From NCBI GenBank assembly GCA_900539675.1, contig UQDJ01000018.1, forward strand, positions 1-31,588: a stretch of 31,588 bases of DNA, written 5' to 3'. The DNA is from an uncultured Coriobacteriaceae bacterium (GTDB taxonomy: Bacteria; Actinomycetota; Coriobacteriia; Coriobacteriales; Eggerthellaceae). The translations under genes were made by a program, and so were the position numbers. Below the pieces are notes generated by a model. The model worked only from the letters and a program-made list of their open reading frames with translations. It did not search any database and was not told where the DNA came from. This document shows, piece after piece, positions 25,238 to 31,588 of the stretch; within the stretch, counting starts at the first letter, position 1; each line of letters begins with the position of its first letter.

Positions 25238-25279
25238 ATTCTCTTTTTGAGAATTGGTTATAAGAAAGAAGGATCTTGA

Positions 25280-25465
25280 ATGGCTAAGAAATCGATGATC
25301 GCCAAGTCCAAGCGAGAGCCGAAGTTTTCGACTCGTCAGCACAACCGTTGCACCCGCTGTGGACGCCCTCGTGCGTACTACCGCAAGTTCGGTCTGTGCC
25401 GTGTCTGCCTTCGCGAGCTCGCTAACAAAGGCGAACTGCCCGGCGTGACCAAGGCTTCTTGGTAA
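25280..25465 (+). CDS. rpsZ: 30S ribosomal protein S14, zinc-binding type
   Basis: The short 61-residue form of S14 keeps the zinc knuckle (Cys24, Cys27, Cys40, Cys43 in CTRCGRPRAYYRKFGLCRVC), as in many Gram-positive and thermophilic bacteria, and assembles late in the 30S head. GAAGGA lies before ATG 25280. The 110-base gap that follows holds two GGCGTRTGCG words at about 25508 and 25523 but no gene. Confidence 0.97.
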   Translation: MAKKSMIAKSKREPKFSTRQHNRCTRCGRPRAYYRKFGLCRVCLRELANKGELPGVTKASW

Positions 25466-25575
25466 ACCTCATCTAAGGTAATCACGCTGTTGAGTGTCGA
25501 AAGTCAAGGCGTGTGCGCTAAGGGCGTATGCGAACCGGCTTTTCGTCTCATCACGAACAAAGGAGAAACACTACA

Positions 25576-25974
25576 ATGAGCATGAATGATCCCATTGCAG
25601 ATATGCTTACGCGTGTGCGTAACGCAAACTCTGCAGGCAAGCAGACGGTGTCCATGCCGTCAAGCAAAAAGCTTGTTGAAATTGCACGCATCATGCAGGA
25701 AGAGGGCTACATCGCTGGTTATGAAGTAGAAGCTTCTGAACCTCGTGATGTTTTAACTATCACCCTCAAGTACGGCAACAAGAAGGCTCGCACCATCCGT
25801 GGTTTGAAGCGCATCTCTAAGCCTGGTCTGCGTATTTACGCTGGCAAGGATGAGCTTCCCCGTGTTCTGGGTGGTTTGGGTACTGCCGTTATCTCTACAA
25901 GCAAAGGCGTTATGGCTGACCGCGATGCTCGCAAGCAGGGCATCGGTGGCGAAGTAATCGCTTACATTTGGTAG
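25576..25974 (+). CDS. rpsH: 30S ribosomal protein S8
   Basis: S8 is a primary 16S rRNA binder and, in E. coli, the repressor of the spc operon. The 132-residue protein starts MSMNDPIADMLTRVRNA at ATG 25576, behind AAAGGAG; an upstream in-frame ATG at 25528 would add 16 unrelated residues. The conserved end GVMADRDARKQGIGGEVIAYIW is present. rplF follows after 16 bases. Confidence 0.97.
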   Translation: MSMNDPIADMLTRVRNANSAGKQTVSMPSSKKLVEIARIMQEEGYIAGYEVEASEPRDVLTITLKYGNKKARTIRGLKRISKPGLRIYAGKDELPRVLGGLGTAVISTSKGVMADRDARKQGIGGEVIAYIW

Positions 25975-25990
25975 GAAGGGAGGAGCAATA

Positions 25991-26533
25991 ATGTCTCGTA
26001 TTGGTAAGTTGCCTGTCGTTATCCCTTCCGGTGTTGAAGTTAAGATCGACGGTCACATCGTTACCGTAAAGGGTCCTAAGGGCGAACTCGTGCGCGAATT
26101 CAACCCCATTATGACCATTAAGGAAGAAGACGGTCACGTAATCGTTGAGCGTCCCGACGACAGCCGTCTGGCAAAGAGCCTTCACGGTTTGACCCGCACC
26201 TTGATTCACAACATGATCGAGGGTGTCTCTGAGGGCTTCAGCAAGAAGCTTGAGCTCGTTGGTGTTGGCTATCGTGCCGCACTGAAGGGCACCGATCTGG
26301 AAATGCAGCTCGGTTATTCTCATCCTGTCGTGGTTCCGGCTCCTGAGAACATCTCTTTCGAAGTTCCCAGCCAGACCGAGATCATCGTTAAGGGCATCAG
26401 CAAAGAACAGGTTGGTCAGGTTGCTGCGAACATTCGTGCATGGCGCAAGCCTGAACCCTATAAGGGTAAGGGTATTCGCTATGAGGGCGAATATGTACGT
26501 CGTAAGCTTGGCAAGGCTGCTAAGTCTGACTAG
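25991..26533 (+). CDS. rplF: 50S ribosomal protein L6
   Basis: L6 lies near the sarcin-ricin loop, where elongation factors bind. The 180-residue protein begins MSRIGKLPVVIPSGVEV. It contains the two duplicated L6 domains and the C-terminal signature KPEPYKGKGIRYEGEYVRRK. GGGAGGAG precedes ATG 25991. rplR follows 32 bases after its stop. Confidence 0.97.
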   Translation: MSRIGKLPVVIPSGVEVKIDGHIVTVKGPKGELVREFNPIMTIKEEDGHVIVERPDDSRLAKSLHGLTRTLIHNMIEGVSEGFSKKLELVGVGYRAALKGTDLEMQLGYSHPVVVPAPENISFEVPSQTEIIVKGISKEQVGQVAANIRAWRKPEPYKGKGIRYEGEYVRRKLGKAAKSD

Positions 26534-26565
26534 TCCAGAAGCGTTGAACTGAAGGGATTTTACTC

Positions 26566-26934
26566 ATGAAGAAACTTCAAAAGAAGCAAGCTGGGCTTCG
26601 TCGTCGTCATACCCGTGTTCGTGGTAAGATTTCCGGCACCGCAGCTCGTCCGCGTTTGTGCATTACCCGCTCTAACGCAAATATGTATGCTCAGGTTATC
26701 GATGACGTAGCTGGCAAGACCATCTGCGCTGTTTCCACTCTGAGCGCTGATTTCAAGGCTACCGAAAAGGGCGGCGCTACCGTATCGGGCGCTGAAGCTT
26801 TAGGTCAGCTGATCGGCAAGAAAGCACAGGAAAACGGTGTTACCGAGGTAGTATTCGACCGCGGTGGCAACTTGTATCACGGTCGCATCAAGGCTGTTGC
26901 TGATGGTGCTCGTGAAGCAGGCCTGAAGTTCTAA
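26566..26934 (+). CDS. rplR: 50S ribosomal protein L18
   Basis: L18 carries 5S rRNA together with L5. The 122-residue protein has the basic N-terminus (RRRHTRVRGKISGTAARPRL) and the conserved VVFDRGGNLYHGRIKAVADGAREAGLKF ending. GAAGGGA lies upstream of ATG 26566. rpsE begins 15 bases downstream. Confidence 0.97.
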   Translation: MKKLQKKQAGLRRRHTRVRGKISGTAARPRLCITRSNANMYAQVIDDVAGKTICAVSTLSADFKATEKGGATVSGAEALGQLIGKKAQENGVTEVVFDRGGNLYHGRIKAVADGAREAGLKF

Positions 26935-26949
26935 GGGAGGTTACTGTTT

Positions 26950-27474
26950 ATGGCTAAAAAGCTTGAAAACCAGGCAGGCGTTCCCGAACTTCAGGAGCGT
27001 GTTGTCTTCATCAACCGCGTTTCCAAGGTAGTTAAGGGTGGTCGTCGTTTCGCTCTGACCGCACTGGTAGTTGTAGGTGACGGCAATGGCCGCGTAGGTA
27101 TTGGTATGGGCAAGTCTCAAGAAGTACCTCAGGCTATCAAGAAAGGCGTAGAGGATGCTAAGAAGAACATGTTTAGCGTTCCTCTGACCGAAGAAGGCAC
27201 TCTTCCTCATGACATCATGGGTGAATATGGTGCCGGCCGTGTTCTGATTAAGCCTGCTGCTCCTGGTACTGGCGTTATCGCTGGCGGTGCAGCTCGTGCA
27301 GTTATGGAACTTGCTGGCGTTAAGGACGTATTCTGCAAGTCCTTGGGCACCGACAATGTAATGAACATTGTTAAGGCTGCTGCCAATGGTCTGCAGAACA
27401 TGCAGAGCCCTGAAGAGGTTGCCCAGCGCCGCGGTGTCTCCGTAGCTCATATGTATGGCTGGAAGGAGAACTAA
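26950..27474 (+). CDS. rpsE: 30S ribosomal protein S5
   Basis: S5 is at the mRNA entry site and affects decoding accuracy and spectinomycin sensitivity. The 174-residue protein has the RNA-binding segment LQERVVFINRVSKVVKGGRR with the following FALTALVVVGDGNGRVGIG, and the end segment ANGLQNMQSPEEVAQRRGV. No spectinomycin-type deletion is apparent in the VSKVVKGGRR loop. GGGAGG precedes ATG 26950. rpmD starts two bases after the stop. Confidence 0.97.
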   Translation: MAKKLENQAGVPELQERVVFINRVSKVVKGGRRFALTALVVVGDGNGRVGIGMGKSQEVPQAIKKGVEDAKKNMFSVPLTEEGTLPHDIMGEYGAGRVLIKPAAPGTGVIAGGAARAVMELAGVKDVFCKSLGTDNVMNIVKAAANGLQNMQSPEEVAQRRGVSVAHMYGWKEN

Positions 27475-27476
27475 GA

Positions 27477-27665
27477 ATGGCTGAAGCAAAGACTCTTCGC
27501 ATCACCCAGGTAAAGAGCCCTATTGGCTATAAGTACGATCAGGGTCGTACCTTAAAGGCACTGGGCCTTGGTAAGATTGGCCGCACGGTTGATCAGGTTG
27601 ACAACCCAGCTGTTCGTGGCATGATCTTTAAGGTTAAGCACCTCGTAGAGGTTGAAGAACTCTAA
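27477..27665 (+). CDS. rpmD: 50S ribosomal protein L30
   Basis: L30 is a small 50S protein that is missing from some bacterial groups. The 62-residue sequence has the core LRITQVKSPIGYKYDQ and TLKALGLGKIGRTV, typical of the family. It begins two bases after rpsE, using a GGAG inside rpsE, and is the last gene before a terminator. Confidence 0.95.
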   Translation: MAEAKTLRITQVKSPIGYKYDQGRTLKALGLGKIGRTVDQVDNPAVRGMIFKVKHLVEVEEL

Positions 27666-27678
27666 ATAATTATTGATG

Positions 27679-27708
27679 AGCCGCCTCACGTTCGTGGGGC
27701 GGCTTTTA
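27679..27708 (+). terminator. Terminator after rpmD
   Basis: AGCCGCC (27679-27685) pairs with GGCGGCT (27698-27704), with an inner CACG/CGTG stem, followed by TTT. It closes the rplB-rpmD unit. In E. coli rplO follows rpmD without a break. Confidence 0.85.
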
Positions 27709-27787
27709 AGGTTTATAAAGCTCTCTTGTAGTTCTAGGAGCTTTAGGATTTTTCGGGTATTATATCTCGAGCTGTTTTTGTAAGTTT

Positions 27788-27830
27788 GTCGGCGGCGAGC
27801 TGCCGACCTTCTTGCTAAAGGGGCAAGAAG
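27788..27830 (+). promoter_or_regulatory. Hairpin leader of rplO-secY
   Basis: GTCGGC (27788-27793) pairs with GCCGAC (27802-27807), and CTTCTTGC (27808-27815) pairs with GCAAGAAG (27823-27830), directly before the rplO ribosome binding site. A TATTAT at 27758-27763 could be the -10 of the promoter, but no good -35 was found at the right distance. Confidence 0.4.
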
Positions 27831-27856
27831 AAAAGCGTAAAAGGAGAAAACAAAAC

Positions 27857-28306
27857 ATGGAACTCAAAGATCTTAAACCTGCTGAAGGCGCTACCAAGGC
27901 ACGCAAGCGTGTAGGTCGCGGTCCTGCTTCTGGTACTGGCAAGACTGCTGGTCGCGGTCTTAACGGTCAGAAGTCTCGTGCTGGTGGCGGCAAGGGTGCA
28001 GGTTTTGAAGGTGGCCAGACTCCTCTGGCTATGCGTTTGCCGAAGCTGCCTGGCTTCCGCAACATCAATCGCACCGAGTATCTGCCGGTCAATGTTTCCC
28101 GCATCGAAAAATACTTCGAAGCAGGAGATGTTGTAGATGGCGAATCTTTGGCTGCTAAGGGCATCATTAAAAACGCAAACGCTCTGGTTAAGGTTCTGGG
28201 CGACGGCGAAATCATCAAGGCTGTTACGGTTAAGGTAGACAAGGTTTCCGCTTCCGCTAAGGCTAAGATCGAAGCAGCTGGAGGAAAGGTCGAGCAGCCT
28301 TGCTAA
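27857..28306 (+). CDS. rplO: 50S ribosomal protein L15
   Basis: L15 is a late-assembly protein that bridges the central protuberance and the tunnel. The 149-residue protein starts MELKDLKPAEGATKARKRVGRG and has the long Gly/Arg/Lys-rich extended N-terminal arm followed by a compact C-terminal domain. ATG 27857 is preceded by AAAAGGAG; an in-frame ATG at 27812 lies in the leader hairpins. It heads a separate unit with secY, whose start overlaps the end of rplO by seven bases. Confidence 0.97.
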   Translation: MELKDLKPAEGATKARKRVGRGPASGTGKTAGRGLNGQKSRAGGGKGAGFEGGQTPLAMRLPKLPGFRNINRTEYLPVNVSRIEKYFEAGDVVDGESLAAKGIIKNANALVKVLGDGEIIKAVTVKVDKVSASAKAKIEAAGGKVEQPC

Positions 28307-29580
28307 AGTCACTTGTACAAGCGTTCAAGGTACCAGAGTTACGCAATAAGATCCTCTTTACTCTGGGCATCTTGTGCCTTTACCGTTTTGGTGCGTACTT
28401 GCCTGTGCCGGGTATTCCGTTCAAGGCGTTCGCTGATTCCTTTGCGGATCAGGGCGTAGGTATGGTAATGCTCGACCTGTTTACAGGCGGCGCGCTTTCC
28501 AACTTCTCGGTGTTCGCACTGGGCATCATGCCTTACATCACCGCATCCATTATCATGCAGTTGATGCAGGGTGTTATTCCCGCTGTTGGTCGCTGGGCAA
28601 AGGAAGGCGAAACGGGCAAGCGTCGTATCACTCAGATTACTCGTTATTTGACGCTGGGCTTGGGCTTGATCAATGCAATTGGCTATCTGTTCCTGTTCAA
28701 GTCTCAGGCTTACGGTGTAGTTTTCAGCACCGCAGTTCCTGAGATCGTAACTGACATCCTGGTGGTCTTCACGCTGGTGGTTGGTACTGCTCTTATCATG
28801 TGGATGGGCGAACTTATTACTCAGCGTGGTGTTGGCAATGGTATGTCGCTGATCATCTTCGTATCCATTGTTTCTTCGGTTCCTTCTGCGATCTTCTCGT
28901 CGATCAACCTGAACGCAGACTTTGGTATGGGCATTGCGGTGACGGTACTGATTTTGCTCGTGGTGCTGCTGTGCATCCCAGCCATTATCTATATCGAACG
29001 TGCTCAGCGTCGTATTCCTATCAGCTATGCAAAGCGTGTTCAGGGTCGTAGGATGATGGGCGGCCAGAATTCGTATCTGCCTATCAAGATCAACGCTGCT
29101 GGCGTAATTCCTATCATCTTCGCTAGCTGCTTGATTTACTTCCCGGCACAGTTGGCAGCTCTGTTTAATGTTGACTGGCTAACCGCTGTTTCTAACGCTA
29201 TGTCTGCTGGTTGGGTGAACTGGATTTTGACCGCAGTATTCATCGTATTCTTTGCCTACTTCTATACGTCGGTGGTATTTAATCCGATGGATACGGCTGA
29301 AAACTTGCAGCGTCAGGGTGGCTTTATTCCGGGTATTCGTCCGGGTGCCAATACGGTTCAATACATCAAGGATGTTTTGCGCCATGTCATTCTTCCTGGT
29401 GCAATCTTTATTGCGGCTATCGCGGTTATTCCATCCATTTTGTTCTACTTCACCAACAATGCTTTGATTCAGGCATTTGGTGGTACATCCATCCTCATCA
29501 TGATTGGTGTTGCACTGGATACCATGAACAAGATTGAGTCTCAGCTCAAGATGTATAACTACGACGGGTTCTTCAAGTAA
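28300..29580 (+). CDS. secY: Protein translocase subunit SecY
   Basis: SecY is the channel of the general secretion system and works with SecE, SecG and SecA. The 426-residue protein has about ten transmembrane helices. It also has the conserved ITQRGVGNGMSLIIF loop, the YIERAQRRIPISYAKRVQGRR cytoplasmic loop and the NPMDTAENLQRQGGFIPGIR loop that contacts the ribosome and SecA. The start at TTG 28300 lies inside rplO (overlap of seven bases) and follows GGAGGAAAGG at 28280-28289, so secY is probably coupled to rplO translation. It is followed by a strong terminator. Confidence 0.97.
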   Translation: MLKSLVQAFKVPELRNKILFTLGILCLYRFGAYLPVPGIPFKAFADSFADQGVGMVMLDLFTGGALSNFSVFALGIMPYITASIIMQLMQGVIPAVGRWAKEGETGKRRITQITRYLTLGLGLINAIGYLFLFKSQAYGVVFSTAVPEIVTDILVVFTLVVGTALIMWMGELITQRGVGNGMSLIIFVSIVSSVPSAIFSSINLNADFGMGIAVTVLILLVVLLCIPAIIYIERAQRRIPISYAKRVQGRRMMGGQNSYLPIKINAAGVIPIIFASCLIYFPAQLAALFNVDWLTAVSNAMSAGWVNWILTAVFIVFFAYFYTSVVFNPMDTAENLQRQGGFIPGIRPGANTVQYIKDVLRHVILPGAIFIAAIAVIPSILFYFTNNALIQAFGGTSILIMIGVALDTMNKIESQLKMYNYDGFFK

Positions 29581-29654
29581 CGCGACTCGTTAGCGTCTAC
29601 ATTGCATCGAGGGGTCATTAAGGCAGCCTTGTAACGCAACAGAATAAAAAAGAT

Positions 29655-29708
29655 CGCCCGGTTGGTATAAACGGTCTTCACGATTGTTTATACTGCCGGG
29701 CGTTTTTT
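29655..29708 (+). terminator. Terminator after secY
   Basis: CGCCCGG (29655-29661) pairs with CCGGGCG (29696-29702), with an inner TATAAAC/GTTTATA stem, followed by six T residues. It separates secY from adk. Confidence 0.9.
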
Positions 29709-29855
29709 GTTGTTCTTGATCGACATAAAGGACAATATCGTCTCGTCTGTGGATCCTTGATGAGCGATACCAGTCGAACGAATGCGCGTCAGAGATGATT
29801 GATACGTCGAATAAATATACGGCAGAAGCGAACGATACCCGTCAAATGACTACAC

Positions 29856-29906
29856 GGCAGGGATAAGCGACACCTAAAACGAATGCATGGCAGGGATAAG
29901 CGACAC
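29856..29906. repeat. Direct repeats between secY and adk
   Basis: The 18-mer GGCAGGGATAAGCGACAC occurs at 29856-29873 and again at 29889-29906 (period 33). Related, more degenerate words (GCGATACC, GCGAACGATACC, GATACGTCG) lie from about 29764 onward. The 493-base secY-adk gap holds no gene that I can support. Confidence 0.7.
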
Positions 29907-29998
29907 GTTTGTAGAAGGGAAACAGGTACACGGTAAGCGGAACGAAATATCGGATAATTGACCTTTGGGCCTTTGCGAATCTGTCGTTACCCTATAAA

Positions 29999-30030
29999 TT
30001 GACAAGTTGGTCCAATGCGTTTGATATAAT
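29999..30030 (+). promoter_or_regulatory. Promoter of adk
   Basis: A perfect TATAAT at 30025-30030 is preceded by TG at 30022-30023, an extended -10 element. A TTGACA at 29999-30004 lies 20 bases upstream, longer than ideal, so the extended -10 probably does most of the work. Confidence 0.6.
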
Positions 30031-30073
30031 AGCGCAGGCGATAATTTAACGAATCCGCAAGAAAGGATCATTC

Positions 30074-30700
30074 ATGAATATCGTTTTGCTGGGCGCACCG
30101 GGCGCTGGTAAAGGGACTCAGGCTGCAAAGCTTGTTGAAAAGTATGGATATGCGCATATTTCAACGGGTGATATGCTGCGTGCTGCTGTAAAAAATCAGA
30201 CCCCTTTGGGATTGGAAGCCAAGAAGTATATGGATGCTGGCGATTTGGTTCCCGATGAAGTGGTAATTGGCTTGGTAAAGGAGCGCTTGCAGGAGCCTGA
30301 CACGGAAAAGGGCTTTATCCTGGATGGTTTTCCGCGCACCTCTACTCAGGCGGTAGCTCTTGATTCAGAGCTGTCTGAATTGAAGCGCTCTTTGGATGCT
30401 GCACTCCTGGTCGATGTCGACAAGGAAGTTATCATTAAGCGTCTTACCTCACGTCGTATGTGCCGCGATTGCGGTTATATTGGCAGTGAAGCCGATGCTA
30501 AGTGCCCGAAGTGCGGTGGTGAAATGTACCAGCGCGATGACGACAATGAAGCAACCGTGCGCAATCGTCTTGATGTGTATGAAAACTCTACCGCTCCATT
30601 GATCGATTACTATCGTGGTTGCAATCTGCTTATCGAAATTGACGGAGATCGTGATCCTGAAGAAGTATTCGCTTCCATTACCAAGGCTTTACACATTTAG
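30074..30700 (+). CDS. adk: Adenylate kinase (zinc-LID type)
   Basis: Adenylate kinase interconverts ATP, ADP and AMP in the cytoplasm and sets the energy charge. The 208-residue protein has the P-loop GAPGAGKGTQ (7-16), the AMP-binding STGDMLR and DGFPRT segments, and a LID domain with four cysteines (130, 133, 144, 147), the zinc-binding form common in Gram-positive bacteria. AGAAAGGA is upstream of ATG 30074. In many bacteria adk directly follows secY and precedes map; here it has its own promoter and no map gene follows. Confidence 0.96.
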   Translation: MNIVLLGAPGAGKGTQAAKLVEKYGYAHISTGDMLRAAVKNQTPLGLEAKKYMDAGDLVPDEVVIGLVKERLQEPDTEKGFILDGFPRTSTQAVALDSELSELKRSLDAALLVDVDKEVIIKRLTSRRMCRDCGYIGSEADAKCPKCGGEMYQRDDDNEATVRNRLDVYENSTAPLIDYYRGCNLLIEIDGDRDPEEVFASITKALHI

Positions 30701-30727
30701 TGTTCCAAGTTAGGTTATAGAAAGTTC

Positions 30728-30812
30728 AAGCAATTACAATACTTTGAATTGCTTATAACTATACTTGATTATCCCAATCCCTCGCAGACCTGTATGGTGT
30801 GTGGGGGATTAT
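30728..30812 (+). terminator. Possible terminator region after adk
   Basis: AAGCAATT (30728-30735) can pair with AATTGCTT (30747-30754), and a second imperfect hairpin joins AATCCC near 30776 with GGGATT near 30807. T runs are weak, so termination efficiency is doubtful. The rest of the 262-base gap to the next gene shows nothing else. Confidence 0.4.
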
Positions 30813-30962
30813 TGTTGTGGGGTTTATTATCGGTATATCCTGGGATGGTAGATGCCGTAAGTTAAGGCGTAATGCCCGTATTGCCATCAAGTTTTGAAAG
30901 AGTGTTTGGCTTTTAGTAGGCGAGGCGATACGGGTTGATATAAATTGCTAAAATAATATTTT

Positions 30963-31588
30963 ATGAGACCGATCGAAGATATAACAGCCGAAGGCATCAG
31001 CCTCATTGATTCTCACAAGCATGGTCTTGTTCATGCCCTGAGTCGTATTTTCATACTATTTATTATCGCGGTGTTGTTGGAAGTATTTTTGTTCAATATG
31101 AACTATTTCCGTTCGGCAGGCTATCAATCGGTAGATCTTTCCAAGCAGGCCTCATTGGACTTGGTTGACCCCGCAAAAGCGGCTGAACTTGGCTTGGGCC
31201 AAACGAGCCAAATGAAATTTACCGAATCGTCTCATGTTGCAGAGTTCCATAACCTCAATAAGCCTATTCATAATATTCATTTGGATTTTGATAACAATCA
31301 GGCCGCACAAGATCTTAAGGTGCAAATCAGCTTTACCGATGCGGCGCATGAAACCTACTTCAATACGACCGAATATACCTTTGGCGTACCCGAAGTCGAT
31401 GTTTCAACGGCCAGCGAAGAATGCCAGTATCTCTACTTAGAAAGTTCGGGCGATATTGATGATCTGCGCATTGAGATTATCAACGATGAAAATACCACAT
31501 ACCCGATCATCTTAAATTCCATCCGCATTAATGATCCTCAGCCGTTTTCGTTTAACACGCTGCGCTTCTTTATTGCCTTTGTAATCCT
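30963..31588 (+). CDS. Unrecognised membrane protein (5' part; runs off the window)
   Basis: The frame is open from ATG 30963 to the window end (208 residues seen). A cytoplasmic stretch of about 25 residues is followed by a strong transmembrane helix (ALSRIFILFIIAVLLEVFLF, about 25-44). After it comes a polar, beta-rich region of about 145 residues, probably outside the membrane, and then the beginning of a second helix (TLRFFIAFVI). This layout resembles large polytopic envelope proteins, for example those of glycan assembly, but I do not recognise the family. No clear ribosome binding site precedes the ATG; it is the first start codon after an in-frame stop. Confidence 0.6.
   Translation, partial: MRPIEDITAEGISLIDSHKHGLVHALSRIFILFIIAVLLEVFLFNMNYFRSAGYQSVDLSKQASLDLVDPAKAAELGLGQTSQMKFTESSHVAEFHNLNKPIHNIHLDFDNNQAAQDLKVQISFTDAAHETYFNTTEYTFGVPEVDVSTASEECQYLYLESSGDIDDLRIEIINDENTTYPIILNSIRINDPQPFSFNTLRFFIAFVI

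Overview
The window looks like a contig from an anaerobic Gram-positive bacterium, most likely a member of the Coriobacteriia (Actinomycetota) with moderate GC content. This placement is an inference. It rests on a PcrA-type helicase with a C-terminal Tudor-like tail, a zinc-type S14, an adenylate kinase with a four-cysteine LID, a CBS-type manganese pyrophosphatase, frequent TTG/GTG starts and a CaiA/CaiB-like pair. No rRNA or tRNA gene was seen to confirm it.

Region 1 (1-2106) differs from the rest. It is GC-rich and encodes the end of a peptide/nickel ABC transporter: a partial DppB/OppB-type permease, a DppC/OppC-type permease and a DppD/OppD-type ATPase. The ATPase frame runs without a stop into the C-terminal two thirds of a PcrA/UvrD helicase. 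Third-codon-position composition changes abruptly at base 2107, so this is probably a chimeric join (assembly or recombination) and not a real fusion enzyme.

Region 2 (2107-6060) holds the rest of pcrA, a small PQ-loop-like membrane protein and a CBS-domain manganese pyrophosphatase (ppaC).

Region 3 (6070-11498) is the str operon joined to the first part of the S10 operon: rpsL-rpsG-fusA-rpsJ-rplC-rplD-rplW, with no tuf. It ends in a strong terminator directly after rplW.

Region 4 (11640-20372) is about 9 kb of accessory genes placed where rplB normally follows rplW. They are nudC, an ArsC/Spx-like protein, the Na+/serine-threonine symporter sstT, a CaiA-like acyl-CoA dehydrogenase, a CaiB/FldA-like CoA-transferase, two overlapping flavodoxin-fold genes and a SotB-like MFS exporter. 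Most are separate transcription units with their own terminators.

Region 5 (20574-27708) restarts ribosomal transcription from its own promoter: rplB-rpsS-rplV-rpsC-rplP-rpmC-rpsQ-rplN-rplX-rplE-rpsZ-rpsH-rplF-rplR-rpsE-rpmD, ending in a terminator. rplO-secY (27857-29580) is a separate unit. adk (30074-30700) follows after another terminator, a repeat-bearing spacer and its own promoter. The window ends inside an unrecognised membrane protein.

The ribosomal genes supply the translation and secretion machinery that E. coli keeps in the linked str, S10 and spc operons. Here they are cut into at least three units. A near-identical 22-base box precedes both rpsL and rplB. I found no clear new defence, mobile or biosynthetic system. 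The most interesting items are the split S10 operon, the shared box, structured leaders and intercistronic hairpins, a pair of complementary flavodoxin-like proteins, and the chimeric left end.
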